Part shown: one piece after another, positions 33,971 to 42,965 of the stretch
Layout of the letters: each line of letters opens with the position of its first letter
Numbering within the stretch: position 1 is the first letter of the stretch
Origin: JAAZIN01 sp964464625
Lineage (GTDB): Bacteria > Bacillota > Dethiobacteria > DTU022
Direction: 5' to 3'
Length of the DNA: 47,937 nucleotides
NCBI GenBank assembly: GCA_964464625.1
Contig: CAYXKD010000011.1
Span: 1 to 47,937, forward strand
Program-made: the position numbers and the translations under genes
The notes under the pieces: generated by a model
What the model saw: only the letters and a program-made list of their open reading frames with translations
Told to the model about the DNA's origin: nothing
The model's database searches: none

Positions 33971-34391
33971 AAAGGGTTCCGGCGGCGATGACCACCCAGT
34001 TCACCCTGACAAGGTAATCTCTCTGTTCCACAGTAAGCTTGCGCTGATGCAGCAGGGAGACGAGCAGGTGAGGCTGCACCTCGCTGATAAGGGAACCGGG
34101 CAGGCTCGAGGTGATTTCACGAACCTGGCGCTGCAGCTCCAGCTCCACAAAAGGTTCCATCTCCCCCGTGATCACAAAATCAACAGAGCCGATCCCCCCT
34201 TCCCGTTTATCTGCCCAGAGCTCCTCCATCCTGGTAAGTTTGTCCGTGGTTTCAAAAAGCTGCACCTTCAGGCTCTCTTTCTCCCGGTAAAGCTGCTCCA
34301 GGCGGCGGGCATGGATAAGGTGTACCAGCATTGCACCGGCGAGCAATCCCAGAAAAAATATGGCTGTATTCCGGCGCCGCTGCGAGATCAA
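33933..34391 (-). CDS. ytrI: YtrI-like sporulation membrane protein
   Basis: 152 residues. One membrane segment lies at about residues 9-27 (TAIFFLGLLAGAMLVHLIHA), then a coiled-coil of about 35 residues (LEQLYREKESLKVQLFETTD) and a C-terminal globular part. The position directly after ytrH and beside dnaE matches the Bacillus order ytrH-ytrI, where both genes are needed for proper sporulation. The assignment rests mainly on gene order and architecture. It overlaps ytrH by 4 bp. Confidence 0.65.
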   Translation of the reverse strand: MISQRRRNTAIFFLGLLAGAMLVHLIHARRLEQLYREKESLKVQLFETTDKLTRMEELWADKREGGIGSVDFVITGEMEPFVELELQRQVREITSSLPGSLISEVQPHLLVSLLHQRKLTVEQRDYLVRVNWVVIAAGTLFNLSVSPAPEGG

Positions 34392-34717
34392 CCTTCACCT
34401 CCCAGCGACATGATGATTAGAGAGGCCGAGTGTGCGCCGAGAAAGGCGCTGCCGATAATTAATAGCTGTTTGAGCAGGTCGAAAAAATGTTTACCCATCA
34501 CACCGGCTTCAAAAGTTTTGATCACCCCGAAAGTTCCGCCAAGGGCGGCGGCAATGGCCCATATTTTTAACTCTCCCGAGAGCTCCAGCATGGTTTTCAG
34601 GGGGGGCCGCTGGAGAAGGATTGCTCCCAGAGAGCCCATGAGGCTGCCGCCCAGATTAACTCCAAGGGCCACACAGAAGGTTATCAGCAGGGTGACGGCA
34701 AAACGGTTTGGACCCAT
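34388..34717 (-). CDS. ytrH: sporulation protein YtrH
   Basis: 109 residues with three membrane segments. MGPNRFAVTLLITFCVALGV at the start, LGGSLMGSLGAILL, PPLKTMLELSGELKIWAIAA and ALGGTF are the YtrH signature. YtrH is expressed in the mother cell and needed for spore formation in Bacillus, so the organism is probably a spore former. ATG 34717 has AAGGGATGATC upstream on the minus strand. It is divergent from dnaE over a 103-bp gap. Confidence 0.88.
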   Translation of the reverse strand: MGPNRFAVTLLITFCVALGVNLGGSLMGSLGAILLQRPPLKTMLELSGELKIWAIAAALGGTFGVIKTFEAGVMGKHFFDLLKQLLIIGSAFLGAHSASLIIMSLGGEG

Positions 34718-34820
34718 AAGAAGATCATCCCTTCTGCAAATAAATATGCCTCTCAAAGGAGATACTTGCCGGGAAGTAGAAATAAAGTGTAGAAGTGAGT
34801 TGCTACTGGAGTGTGAAAAA

Positions 34821-37800
34821 TTGTCGAAACAGAGCTTTGTCCACCTGCACTGCCACACTGAATACAGCCTTCTGGACGGAGCTGCCCGGATCAAGGAACT
34901 GGTCCGGCGGGCAGCGGAACTGGAGATGCCCGCCGTGGCTATCACTGACCATGGCGCCATGTTCGGAGTAGTCGACTTTTACAAGGAGGCCCTTAAAGCC
35001 GGTATCAAGCCGCTTATCGGCTGCGAGGTTTATGTAGCCCCGCGATCGCGCCTTCAAAAAGAACCGAAGCTTGATGACCATCAATACCACCTCGTGCTCC
35101 TTGCAGAAAACCAGGAAGGTTACCGCAACCTGATGCAGCTAGTTTCCGCCGCTTACCTGGAGGGGTTTTATTACAAGCCCCGTGTGGATCACCAGCTGCT
35201 GGCAGAAAATGCCGCAGGCCTTATTGCTTTAAGCGGCTGTCTGGGTGGGGAAATTCCCGCCCTGCTGGAGCGGGGAGATCAAAAAGCCGCCGTCGCTCTG
35301 GCCGGCCGTTACCGGGATATCTTCGGCCCGGATAATTTTTTTCTGGAGCTTATGGATCACCGCCTGCCGGAACAGCCCGGGGTAAACCAGGGTCTTCTGG
35401 GTATCGCCCGCGAAACAGGCCTGGGCCTGGTGGCGACAAATGATGTACATTATCTCTATCGCGAGGATGCCGCGGTCCATGATGTCCTGCTCTGCATTCA
35501 GACCGGGAAGACAGTTCACGACAGTGACCGGCTGAAATTCGAAACGGATGAATTTTATTTGAAGAGCGCCTTAGAAATGGAGGAGCTCTTCAGGGACCAT
35601 CCCGAGGCGCTGCAAAACACCCTGCGGATTGCCGGGCGCTGCAGCGTTGATTTTCAATTTGATCAACTTTTTCTGCCCGGATACGAAGTGCCTGAAGGGA
35701 AGGAAACCTCCGCCTACCTGGAAGAGCTTTGCCGGGAAGGGCTGCGGAATCGCTACCCTGAAATTACAACCCAGCTTGAGCAGCGTCTCGTCTATGAGCT
35801 TAAAATAATCAACCAGATGGGCTACGCCAGCTACTTTCTCATTGTCTGGGATCTCATCTGCTATGCCCGCAGCGCCGGCGTGCTGGTGGGCCCGGGTCGG
35901 GGCTCTGCCGCCGGCAGCCTGGTAGCCTATTGTCTGGGGATTACCGACATCGATCCTATTAAAAATGCCCTTCTTTTTGAACGTTTTCTCAATCCGGAGC
36001 GCGTCTCCATGCCCGATATTGATATCGATTTCTCCGATGATAAACGCGACCGCGTGTTAAGCTATGTGGCCGGGAAATACGGTGCTGACAGGGTGGCCCA
36101 GATCATCACCTTTGGAACCATGGCTGCCCGGGGGGCGCTGCGTGATGTGGGCAGGGCTCTGGCTTTCCCCTACGGTGAGGTGGACAGGGTAGCCAAGATG
36201 ATCCCCAATGAAATCGGCATGACCATTAACAGGGCCCTGGAGCAGAGCAAGGAGCTGAAGACCCTCTACCATGAGGAAGAGCGCTACCGCCAGCTCATAG
36301 ATACATCGATGGCGGTGGAGGGGTTGCCCCGCCATGCCTCCACCCACGCCGCGGGAGTGGTTATTTCCCGCGAGCCGCTGGTGAACCACATCCCCCTGCT
36401 GAAAACAAATGATCATACCGTGATGACCCAGTTTCCCATGGGGACGCTGGAGCAGCTAGGCCTTCTAAAGATGGACTTTTTGGGACTGAAAACACTGACC
36501 ATCATTGAAGAGACGCTGGATCATGTACGCCGCCGCCAGGGGCAGGAAATCGCCCTGGACAGGATTCCGCTAGATGATGCCGCCACCTACAAGTTGCTTT
36601 CACAGGGCGAAACCACCGGTATTTTTCAGCTTGAAAGTTCGGGAATGCGAAATGTCCTTCGGGAACTGGTTCCAAACAAATTTGCCGATATTGTCGCCGT
36701 GGTTGCCCTGTACCGCCCCGGGCCCATGGAGCAGATACCTGTCTTTATCAACAGCAAACACGGTAGGGAACCGATAAATTACCCCCACCCTGTACTGGAG
36801 CCTATCTTGAAAGAGACCTACGGCGTTATCGTTTACCAGGAACAGATCATGGAGATTGCCGCCACCATGGCCGGTTTTTCCCTGGCTCAGGCCGACCTGC
36901 TGCGCCGGGCTATCGGCAAGAAAAAAAAGGAGATCCTTGACCAGCAGCAGAACATTTTTGTTCAGGGCTGCATCCGGAAGGGTTATAACCGGAAGCTGGG
37001 CGAAGAAATTTATAACCTTATCTTGAAATTTGCCTCTTACGGTTTTAACAAATCCCATGCAGCCGCTTATGCCCTTATCGCCTACCAGACCGCCTACCTG
37101 AAGGCCAACTACCCTGTTGAATTTATGGCGGCGCTGATGACCGGCTACTGCGGCAACAGCGACAAAGTGGCACTCTATATTTCCGACTGCAGGCGGCAGG
37201 ATATCGAAGTGCTCCCTCCCGATATCAATGAAAGCGAAATCAACTTCACCGTTGTAGATGAGAAAAGAATCCGCTTCGGTCTTGCCGCCGTCAAGAATGT
37301 GGGCACGGGAGGCATAGAATCCATACTCACAGCGCGCCAGTCCAAGGCCTTTTTCTCACTGCGCGACTTTTCGGCGCGCGTTGACGGCCGTCTTTGTAAT
37401 CGCAAGGCTGTTGAGAGCCTTATCAAGTGCGGTGCTTTTGACAGGCTGGGCGGACACCGGGCCCAATACCTGGCCTGCCTGGAAGAGAGCATCGCCGGAG
37501 GCCAGGTGATGCAGCGGGAGCGCCAAAACGGGCAGATGACCATGTTTGCATTGTTGGATTCGCAAAGCAAAGAAGAGCTTATGCAGGACAGACTCCCTGA
37601 CATTGAGGAATTCAGCGATAAAGAGAGGCTGTCCCTGGAAAAAGAGATGCTGGGCCTCTACATATCGGGCCACCCCCTGGAGCAGTACAGTCCTCTCCTG
37701 GAGAAGATGAATCAGCTGACCCCCTGTGCCGAGCTTAAAGAGGCCGGGGACAGAAGCACCGTAAGCGTGGGGGGTATTGTCACTGCTGTCCGCTCCATCT

Positions 37801-38270
37801 ACACTAAAAAAGGTAGGCCCATGGCTTTTGTCAGGCTGGAAGACCTTAGCGGCAGCGTGGAGATCATAGTGTTCAGCAATCTTTATGAGAAGCGCGGCGA
37901 GATATTTCAGGAAGACAGTACGTTGCTGGTAAAAGGGAAGGTGGATCTAAAAGAGGAGGAAGAGGCAAAGATCATCGCCGAATCTGCGGTTCCGCTGCCC
38001 CGCGAGACAAGGCAGCTTTTCATCAAAATCGCAGCCTCTATTGACCGGACCGCCCTGGTAAAGTTGCGCAAGCTGCTGCGTTCCGCCAAAGGAGAGCTGC
38101 CCGTTTATCTTTATTTTGAAAGAGAGAAGAAAACGATCTTGCTTGATGAAGGCTACCGGGCTTCCGATGATCGGGCTTTTCTAGAAACACTTGAAGAGCT
38201 TCTGGGCCCCGGCTCCCTCCTGCTGGAAGAGTTGAAACCTGGACAGTGGAACACCCTATCAAAGAGGTGA
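34821..38270 (+). CDS. dnaE: DNA polymerase III alpha subunit
   Basis: 1149 residues, full length for DnaE. The PHP domain starts at the N-terminus with FVHLHCHTEYSLLDGA. The palm carries GPGRGSAAGSLVAYCLGITD and the catalytic PDIDIDFSDDKRD. ASHAAGV-like THAAGVVISREPL, the finger KKKKEILDQQ region, a helix-hairpin-helix, and a C-terminal OB fold (VGGIVTAVRSIYTKKGRPMA) follow. It is the replicative polymerase. TTG 34821 has GGAGTG 7 nt upstream. The long reading from 34047 runs backward through ytrH/ytrI antisense and is not real. It overlaps pfkA by 4 bp. Confidence 0.95.
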   Translation: MSKQSFVHLHCHTEYSLLDGAARIKELVRRAAELEMPAVAITDHGAMFGVVDFYKEALKAGIKPLIGCEVYVAPRSRLQKEPKLDDHQYHLVLLAENQEGYRNLMQLVSAAYLEGFYYKPRVDHQLLAENAAGLIALSGCLGGEIPALLERGDQKAAVALAGRYRDIFGPDNFFLELMDHRLPEQPGVNQGLLGIARETGLGLVATNDVHYLYREDAAVHDVLLCIQTGKTVHDSDRLKFETDEFYLKSALEMEELFRDHPEALQNTLRIAGRCSVDFQFDQLFLPGYEVPEGKETSAYLEELCREGLRNRYPEITTQLEQRLVYELKIINQMGYASYFLIVWDLICYARSAGVLVGPGRGSAAGSLVAYCLGITDIDPIKNALLFERFLNPERVSMPDIDIDFSDDKRDRVLSYVAGKYGADRVAQIITFGTMAARGALRDVGRALAFPYGEVDRVAKMIPNEIGMTINRALEQSKELKTLYHEEERYRQLIDTSMAVEGLPRHASTHAAGVVISREPLVNHIPLLKTNDHTVMTQFPMGTLEQLGLLKMDFLGLKTLTIIEETLDHVRRRQGQEIALDRIPLDDAATYKLLSQGETTGIFQLESSGMRNVLRELVPNKFADIVAVVALYRPGPMEQIPVFINSKHGREPINYPHPVLEPILKETYGVIVYQEQIMEIAATMAGFSLAQADLLRRAIGKKKKEILDQQQNIFVQGCIRKGYNRKLGEEIYNLILKFASYGFNKSHAAAYALIAYQTAYLKANYPVEFMAALMTGYCGNSDKVALYISDCRRQDIEVLPPDINESEINFTVVDEKRIRFGLAAVKNVGTGGIESILTARQSKAFFSLRDFSARVDGRLCNRKAVESLIKCGAFDRLGGHRAQYLACLEESIAGGQVMQRERQNGQMTMFALLDSQSKEELMQDRLPDIEEFSDKERLSLEKEMLGLYISGHPLEQYSPLLEKMNQLTPCAELKEAGDRSTVSVGGIVTAVRSIYTKKGRPMAFVRLEDLSGSVEIIVFSNLYEKRGEIFQEDSTLLVKGKVDLKEEEEAKIIAESAVPLPRETRQLFIKIAASIDRTALVKLRKLLRSAKGELPVYLYFEREKKTILLDEGYRASDDRAFLETLEELLGPGSLLLEELKPGQWNTLSKR

Positions 38271-39238
38271 TCAGCATTCAGAAGATTGCACTTCTTACCA
38301 GCGGCGGTGATGCTCCGGGGATGAATGCAGCCATAAGGGCAGTGGTGCGTACCGCTATCTATCACCAGATGGAGGTATACGGCATTGAAAGGGGCTTTAG
38401 CGGGCTGTGCTCTGGAAGCAAGATGAAAAATTTTTCTCTGGGCTCTGTATCGGGTATCATTCACCGCGGTGGGACCATGCTGCATACGGCTCGCGCACCG
38501 GAATTCAAGGATAAGGCTTTTCAGGAGAAAACAGTGCGTCTCCTCGAGAAGGCGGGGATAGAGGCGCTGGTGATTATTGGCGGCGGCGGGTCATTCTGCG
38601 GCGCCCAGGCGCTTCAGGAACTGGGGGTAAAAACCCTGGCTATTCCCGCCACCATCGATAACGATATACCGGGAACAGACAGCACTATCGGCTTTGATAC
38701 GGCTGTGAACACCATACTCGATGCCATAAACCGTCTCCGCGACACCGCCACATCGCATGAGCGTATATTTATAGTTGAAGTGATGGGGCGCGAAAGCGGA
38801 TTTATTGCCCTGGCAGCGGGGATAGCCGGCGGAGCCGAGGCTATTGTTATCCCCGAGATCGAGACCGATCTCCATCAGATCTGCAGCCGTCTCCTTGAGG
38901 GGATCGCCCGTAGAAAAACGCACAGCCTGGTACTTGTTGCTGAGGGAGCGGCAAGTGCCTACAAAGTCGGAAAAATAGTGCAGGAAAGGACGGGGCTGGA
39001 GACAAGGGTCACCGTTCTGGGGCACATTCAGCGCGGCGGCATCCCTTCCGCTACAGACCGGCTTCTGGGAAGCCGCATGGGAGCGGCGGCGGTGGAGCTG
39101 TTGCGGCAGGATGTAACGGGCGTGTTCACCGCAATAAAGGGCGGTGAAATCGTTCCGGTGCCATTGACAGCCGCCTTTGCCAGGAAAAAAGATTTGCCAA
39201 AATATCTCTACGAACTGTCTCTTATTCTGGCCCTTTAG
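38267..39238 (+). CDS. pfkA: 6-phosphofructokinase with an unusual Mg-site residue
   Basis: 323 residues, PfkA family. IALLTSGGDAPGMNAAIRAV, IPATIDNDIPGTDSTIGFDT (catalytic Asp131), VEVMGRESGFIAL and LGHIQRGGIPSATDRLL are present. The nucleotide loop reads IIGGGGSFCGA, whereas the family has GGDGS; the Asp that binds Mg (Asp103 in E. coli) is Gly107 here. The Gly that marks ATP use is kept. Activity or cosubstrate may differ. GTG 38267 overlaps the dnaE stop; GTG 38246 is the alternative. Gene order dnaE-pfkA-pyk is typical of Bacillota. Confidence 0.85.
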   Translation: MISIQKIALLTSGGDAPGMNAAIRAVVRTAIYHQMEVYGIERGFSGLCSGSKMKNFSLGSVSGIIHRGGTMLHTARAPEFKDKAFQEKTVRLLEKAGIEALVIIGGGGSFCGAQALQELGVKTLAIPATIDNDIPGTDSTIGFDTAVNTILDAINRLRDTATSHERIFIVEVMGRESGFIALAAGIAGGAEAIVIPEIETDLHQICSRLLEGIARRKTHSLVLVAEGAASAYKVGKIVQERTGLETRVTVLGHIQRGGIPSATDRLLGSRMGAAAVELLRQDVTGVFTAIKGGEIVPVPLTAAFARKKDLPKYLYELSLILAL

Positions 39239-39288
39239 CTGCTGTTGCGCTCGCAGCGTCCCAATCTGAATGAGGAGGCCTGGTCTGG

Positions 39289-41037
39289 ATGCGGCGCACA
39301 AAAATTGTATGTACTATCGGTCCGGCTTCTGAAAACCCGGAGGTTATAGCTGCCCTCATTGAAGCGGGAATGGATGTAGCCAGGTTAAACTTATCTCATG
39401 GAATGGGCGAAGATCACTGGCGCAGGCTTTCTACAGTAAAGGAAATCAGCCGGCAGCTGAATAAGATTGTGGCTATCCTTGTTGACACCCGCGGTCCCGA
39501 GGTGCGCACCGGCCCTCTGCAGGGAAAGGAGATATGCCTGGTCGGAGGGGATAAATTTATTCTGACAACCGCACCGGGGGCCTGTGAGGAGAAGAAAGTT
39601 TCTGTGACCTATCCCCGCCTTCCGCAGGATCTTGTACCAGGGCGTCTCATCCTTATTGATGACGGTATGATTACACTTCGGGTGGAAGAGATCTGCGGTG
39701 AAGAGATTGTCTGCCGGGTGGTGGAGGGCGGCATCCTGAAAAGCAACAAAGGTCTGAACCTTCCTGGAAGTGTCATCAGACTTCCTGCCCTGGGTGAGGC
39801 TGATCGCGCTGATCTAAAAATTGCCCTGGAAAAGGGTGCCCATTTTGTTGCCGCCTCCTTTGCACGCAACTGCGATGATATTATTGAGTTGCGCCGTTTT
39901 CTCGAAGAAGAACACAGCGAAGCAAAGGTGATCGCCAAGATCGAGAACGACAGCGGGCTGGACAACTTTGAGCAGATATTGAACGTTGCCGACGGGGTGA
40001 TGGTGGCAAGGGGCGATCTGGGGGTGGAGATTCCTGCGGAAGAGGTGCCCCTGCTTCAGAAAAAGATCATCCGCCTGTGCAACCGGGCCGGCAAACCGGT
40101 GATCACCGCCACCCAAATGCTTGAAAGCATGATCCACAATCCCCGCCCTACCAGGGCGGAAGCCAGCGATGTAGCCAATGCCATCTTTGACGGTACCGAT
40201 GCAGTGATGCTTTCCGGTGAAACAGCTGTAGGCGCCTTCCCCGTAGAGGCAGTGAAGACGATGTCGCGGATTAGCCACCGTACCGAAGAGGCGCTGAACT
40301 TCGAAGGGATTCTCCTCGAATCCGGACTTGCTGTGGAGAAAAATGTTACCGATGCCATCAGCTATGCCACCTGCAATGTAGCCGGCGAACTGGGCGCGTC
40401 GGCAATTATAACCCCCACAGAATCAGGACACACCGCCCGGATGGTCTCTAAATACAGGCCGAAGGCCCCTGTCATCGCAGTGACCCCGCGTTACGATGTG
40501 GCAGCGGGGCTCCAGGTGACCTGGGGGGTGACACCCTTACTCTGCCCTCCCTCTGAAACAACAGATGAGGTTTTTATCAGGGCAATGGGGGCATCAAAAG
40601 ATGCCGGGTTGATCCGTGACGGGGATCTTGTGGTGATCACCGCCGGGGTGCCTGTGGGCGTCCCGGGGACAACCAATTTTCTGCGGGTGGAGACTGTCGG
40701 CGAGATCATGGTCATGGGAACAGGAATTGGAAAGAAGGCGGTGTTCGGCAAAGCTGTGGTGATCAGTGATCTTTCGGAACTGCCGGAGGTGGAGGAGGGG
40801 CAGATTATCGTCACCAGATCTGTGGACAGCGAATTTTTGCCGGCCCTGAAGAAAGCGGCGGCGGTGGTTACCGAAGAGGAGGGGCTCACCTCGCATGGTG
40901 CCATACTGGCTCTGCATCTGGGCAAACCGGCTATTGTGGGGGCGAAGAATGCCACCCTTTTAATCAGCTCAGGAGACGCCATCACTGTTGACAGTACCAG
41001 GGGGCTAGTCTACCGGGGGAAAGCCAGTGTACTATAA
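39289..41037 (+). CDS. pyk: pyruvate kinase with C-terminal PEP-utilising domain
   Basis: 582 residues. The kinase core has KIVCTIGPAS, MDVARLNLSHG, VAILVDTRGPEVRTGP, VIAKIENDSG and GKPVITATQMLESMIHNPRP. The last ~110 residues form the extra phosphohistidine-like domain of Bacillus-type enzymes, with TSHGAILALHLGKPAIVGA. It makes ATP and pyruvate from PEP and ADP. The usual Lys in DTKGPE is Arg here, a conservative change. ATG 39289 has GAGGAGG about 11 nt upstream. Follows pfkA by 50 bp. Confidence 0.95.
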   Translation: MRRTKIVCTIGPASENPEVIAALIEAGMDVARLNLSHGMGEDHWRRLSTVKEISRQLNKIVAILVDTRGPEVRTGPLQGKEICLVGGDKFILTTAPGACEEKKVSVTYPRLPQDLVPGRLILIDDGMITLRVEEICGEEIVCRVVEGGILKSNKGLNLPGSVIRLPALGEADRADLKIALEKGAHFVAASFARNCDDIIELRRFLEEEHSEAKVIAKIENDSGLDNFEQILNVADGVMVARGDLGVEIPAEEVPLLQKKIIRLCNRAGKPVITATQMLESMIHNPRPTRAEASDVANAIFDGTDAVMLSGETAVGAFPVEAVKTMSRISHRTEEALNFEGILLESGLAVEKNVTDAISYATCNVAGELGASAIITPTESGHTARMVSKYRPKAPVIAVTPRYDVAAGLQVTWGVTPLLCPPSETTDEVFIRAMGASKDAGLIRDGDLVVITAGVPVGVPGTTNFLRVETVGEIMVMGTGIGKKAVFGKAVVISDLSELPEVEEGQIIVTRSVDSEFLPALKKAAAVVTEEEGLTSHGAILALHLGKPAIVGAKNATLLISSGDAITVDSTRGLVYRGKASVL

Positions 41038-41043
41038 ATGTAA

Positions 41044-41070
41044 ACCGGACTGCAGCCTTACCTGTCCGGT
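41044..41070 (+). repeat. short inverted repeat between pyk and the thioesterase
   Basis: ACCGGAC (41044-41050) pairs with GTCCGGT (41064-41070). It starts 7 nt after the pyk stop. No T run follows, so it is a weak attenuator or processing stem at best. Confidence 0.3.
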
Positions 41071-41086
41071 GGGGAGGTAACCTTAT

Positions 41087-41512
41087 ATGCGCAGGAATGA
41101 GACAAAAACAAGGGTCCGCTACAAGGATACCGACGCCATGGGGATCGTTTATTACGCCAACTATCTTATCTGGTTCGAACTTGGCCGGACAGAGTGGCTG
41201 CGCGCCCTGGGGATCACTTACCGCGAACTGGAAAAGAGCGGCCTTTTTCTGCCGGCAATCAAAGCTTCCTGTGAATATAAATATCCGGCACGCTACGATG
41301 ATGAGCTCACTATAATTACTGTGATGGAAAGTTTGCGCGCCGTAAGAATTTCCTTTACTTACGAGGTGCGCTGCGGAGAACAGCTTCTGGCCAGGGGCGC
41401 TACAGAGCATGCTTTTGTCAACGACAGGGGGCGCCCCGTAGCGCTGCGTAAAAAGAATCCTTTTCTCTGGAAAAAGCTATGCCAGGTGCTGGAAAGCCGT
41501 TGGGGCACTTAG
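41087..41512 (+). CDS. YbgC-like acyl-CoA thioesterase
   Basis: 141 residues, single hot-dog domain. VRYKDTDAMGIVYYANYLIW carries the catalytic Asp of the 4-hydroxybenzoyl-CoA thioesterase/YbgC group, followed by FELGRTEWLRALGITY. The rest matches the family in length and in the FTYEVRCGEQLLARGATEHA strand pair. It hydrolyses acyl-CoA; substrate unknown. GGGGAGG precedes ATG 41087. It is convergent with the DUF1015 gene, 9 bp apart. Confidence 0.87.
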   Translation: MRRNETKTRVRYKDTDAMGIVYYANYLIWFELGRTEWLRALGITYRELEKSGLFLPAIKASCEYKYPARYDDELTIITVMESLRAVRISFTYEVRCGEQLLARGATEHAFVNDRGRPVALRKKNPFLWKKLCQVLESRWGT

Positions 41513-41521
41513 CCTGATATT

Positions 41522-42784
41522 CTACCGGTGGCTCAGCCCCAGATGGTGGATCACCAGACCGCTGGGCAGCTTGGGGTAGAAGCAGGTTGATTTTTGGGGC
41601 ATATTTTCTCCCTTCAGAGCCCTTTCAGTAACAGCCTCCATGGGCGTTGGATTCAACAGGAAGGCCGCCTGGGCCTCTCCTGCGAGCACTGCTTTCCGCG
41701 CCTCCTCATCATCAATTACAAAATCAAGATGTCCCTCGGATGCATGGCCCGCAAAAAGCGGATCAAAAAGAAGGCGCTTTAAAAGAGAGACATCGAGCTC
41801 ACCAGGGGCAGTGTTCTCTTTCGGTGTGAGCAGCATTGCTCTGCCCGGCTCCAGCATACCTATGGCTGGAACCTCTTTTCCCCGCAAGGCCAATTCAGCG
41901 GCAAAGGCTGCTGCTGGGATCTCTTTCAGCGGAGGGCGCTCCAGAACATGGAAGTGTTTTTCCACATTGGCGGATAGCAGCTCCAGCTGTCGGGGCTGCA
42001 GAGCTGCCAGAAGACGGTGAAAGGGCAAAATCACCAGGCCCGGGTCTTCCAGCGGCACCAGGACTGCGAGAACATATCTGCTGCCGGGGCTGCTGTCGCC
42101 TCCGGCTTCCTGCGAATATTGAAGGGCGGTGTCGTAACGGTGGTGGCCGTCGGCAATGAAAATCTGCTTGGGCGCCAGCAGAGCTGCCGCTGCTTCTGTC
42201 TCCTGCCCCTGTATCGCCCAGAGGGCATGTGTTTCATCGACCCCGCCGTCAAAGTGAAAAAGAGGCTTTTTCTGCAGCACCAGGCTGCAGATTCCGGCGA
42301 AGTTCTCCTCTGGATCGGAGAAGAGGCCGAAGATGGGGCTGAAGTTGGCCTGGCAGCTGCGCAGCAGCTCCATGCGGTCTATTTTTGGTGCAGCCAGGGT
42401 ATCCTCATGGGGGAGGACCACCCTGCTGGAATAAGGCTCCAGTTTCAGGGCGGCGATGAGCCCGGTGCGATGTAAAGTGCGCCCCCGGACTGCAAAGCTC
42501 TGCCTGTAGATATAAAAAGAGCGCTGCTGCTCCAAAAGGAGCGCTCTTTCCTGCAGCCAGGCCTCCAGATCTGCGGCGGCACGGGTGTAACGATTGTCCC
42601 CGGTCCGCTCCCCGGGAAAGCCTTTGCCGTATTCCAGGCGAATAAGGTTGTACGGATTTTGCAGGTAGAGCTGCTCCTGCTCCTCAGCTGTGATCACGTC
42701 ATAGGGCGGAGCGATCACATCCGCCAGTTTGCCTGCGACTTTTTCGTTGTAACGCACTCCTCTGAAAGGGACAATTACTGCCAA
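41522..42784 (-). CDS. DUF1015 family protein
   Basis: 420 residues. AVIVPFRGVRYNEKVAGKLA, DVIAPPYDVITAEEQE, NPYNLIRLEYG, YIYRQSFAVRGRTLHRTGLI, VLPHEDTLAAPKIDRMELL and FIADGHHRYDTALQYS are all hallmark blocks of DUF1015 proteins, which are common in Clostridia and have unknown function. TTG 42784 is chosen because AAGGAGGAAA lies 8 nt upstream on the minus strand and homologues begin at this point; a longer reading to 42871 is less likely. Confidence 0.85.
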   Translation of the reverse strand: MAVIVPFRGVRYNEKVAGKLADVIAPPYDVITAEEQEQLYLQNPYNLIRLEYGKGFPGERTGDNRYTRAAADLEAWLQERALLLEQQRSFYIYRQSFAVRGRTLHRTGLIAALKLEPYSSRVVLPHEDTLAAPKIDRMELLRSCQANFSPIFGLFSDPEENFAGICSLVLQKKPLFHFDGGVDETHALWAIQGQETEAAAALLAPKQIFIADGHHRYDTALQYSQEAGGDSSPGSRYVLAVLVPLEDPGLVILPFHRLLAALQPRQLELLSANVEKHFHVLERPPLKEIPAAAFAAELALRGKEVPAIGMLEPGRAMLLTPKENTAPGELDVSLLKRLLFDPLFAGHASEGHLDFVIDDEEARKAVLAGEAQAAFLLNPTPMEAVTERALKGENMPQKSTCFYPKLPSGLVIHHLGLSHR

Positions 42785-42864
42785 TGATGTTTCCTCCTTT
42801 TCCATGAACAGCCTCATCTTATTACACCCATCCACTTTGCGCAACATCGCGGCAGCGAACAGGA

Positions 42865-42896
42865 GTGGCACAGGGGGGAGGTCACTCCTGTGCCAC
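42865..42896. repeat. inverted repeat in the gap between divergent genes
   Basis: GTGGCACAGG (42865-42874) pairs with CCTGTGCCAC (42887-42896) across 12 nt. It lies between the divergent DUF1015 and activase-fusion genes, so it may be a shared operator or transcript hairpin. Function is not shown. Confidence 0.45.
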
Positions 42897-42965
42897 AGGT
42901 AGAATAGCTCTCATCGAAATTGGTCAGAATAGGCTAGGGTTTTCCTTAACGATGGAGGCGGAAAA

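Noticed and set aside
34047..34820. Upstream in-frame extension of dnaE by 258 codons
   Set aside because: It runs antisense through ytrI and ytrH, has no DnaE similarity, and a TTG with a good ribosome site at 34821 gives the normal DnaE length.
38591..39301. Minus-strand open frame of 236 codons opposite pfkA
   Set aside because: Shadow of pfkA; no recognisable protein or ribosome site.
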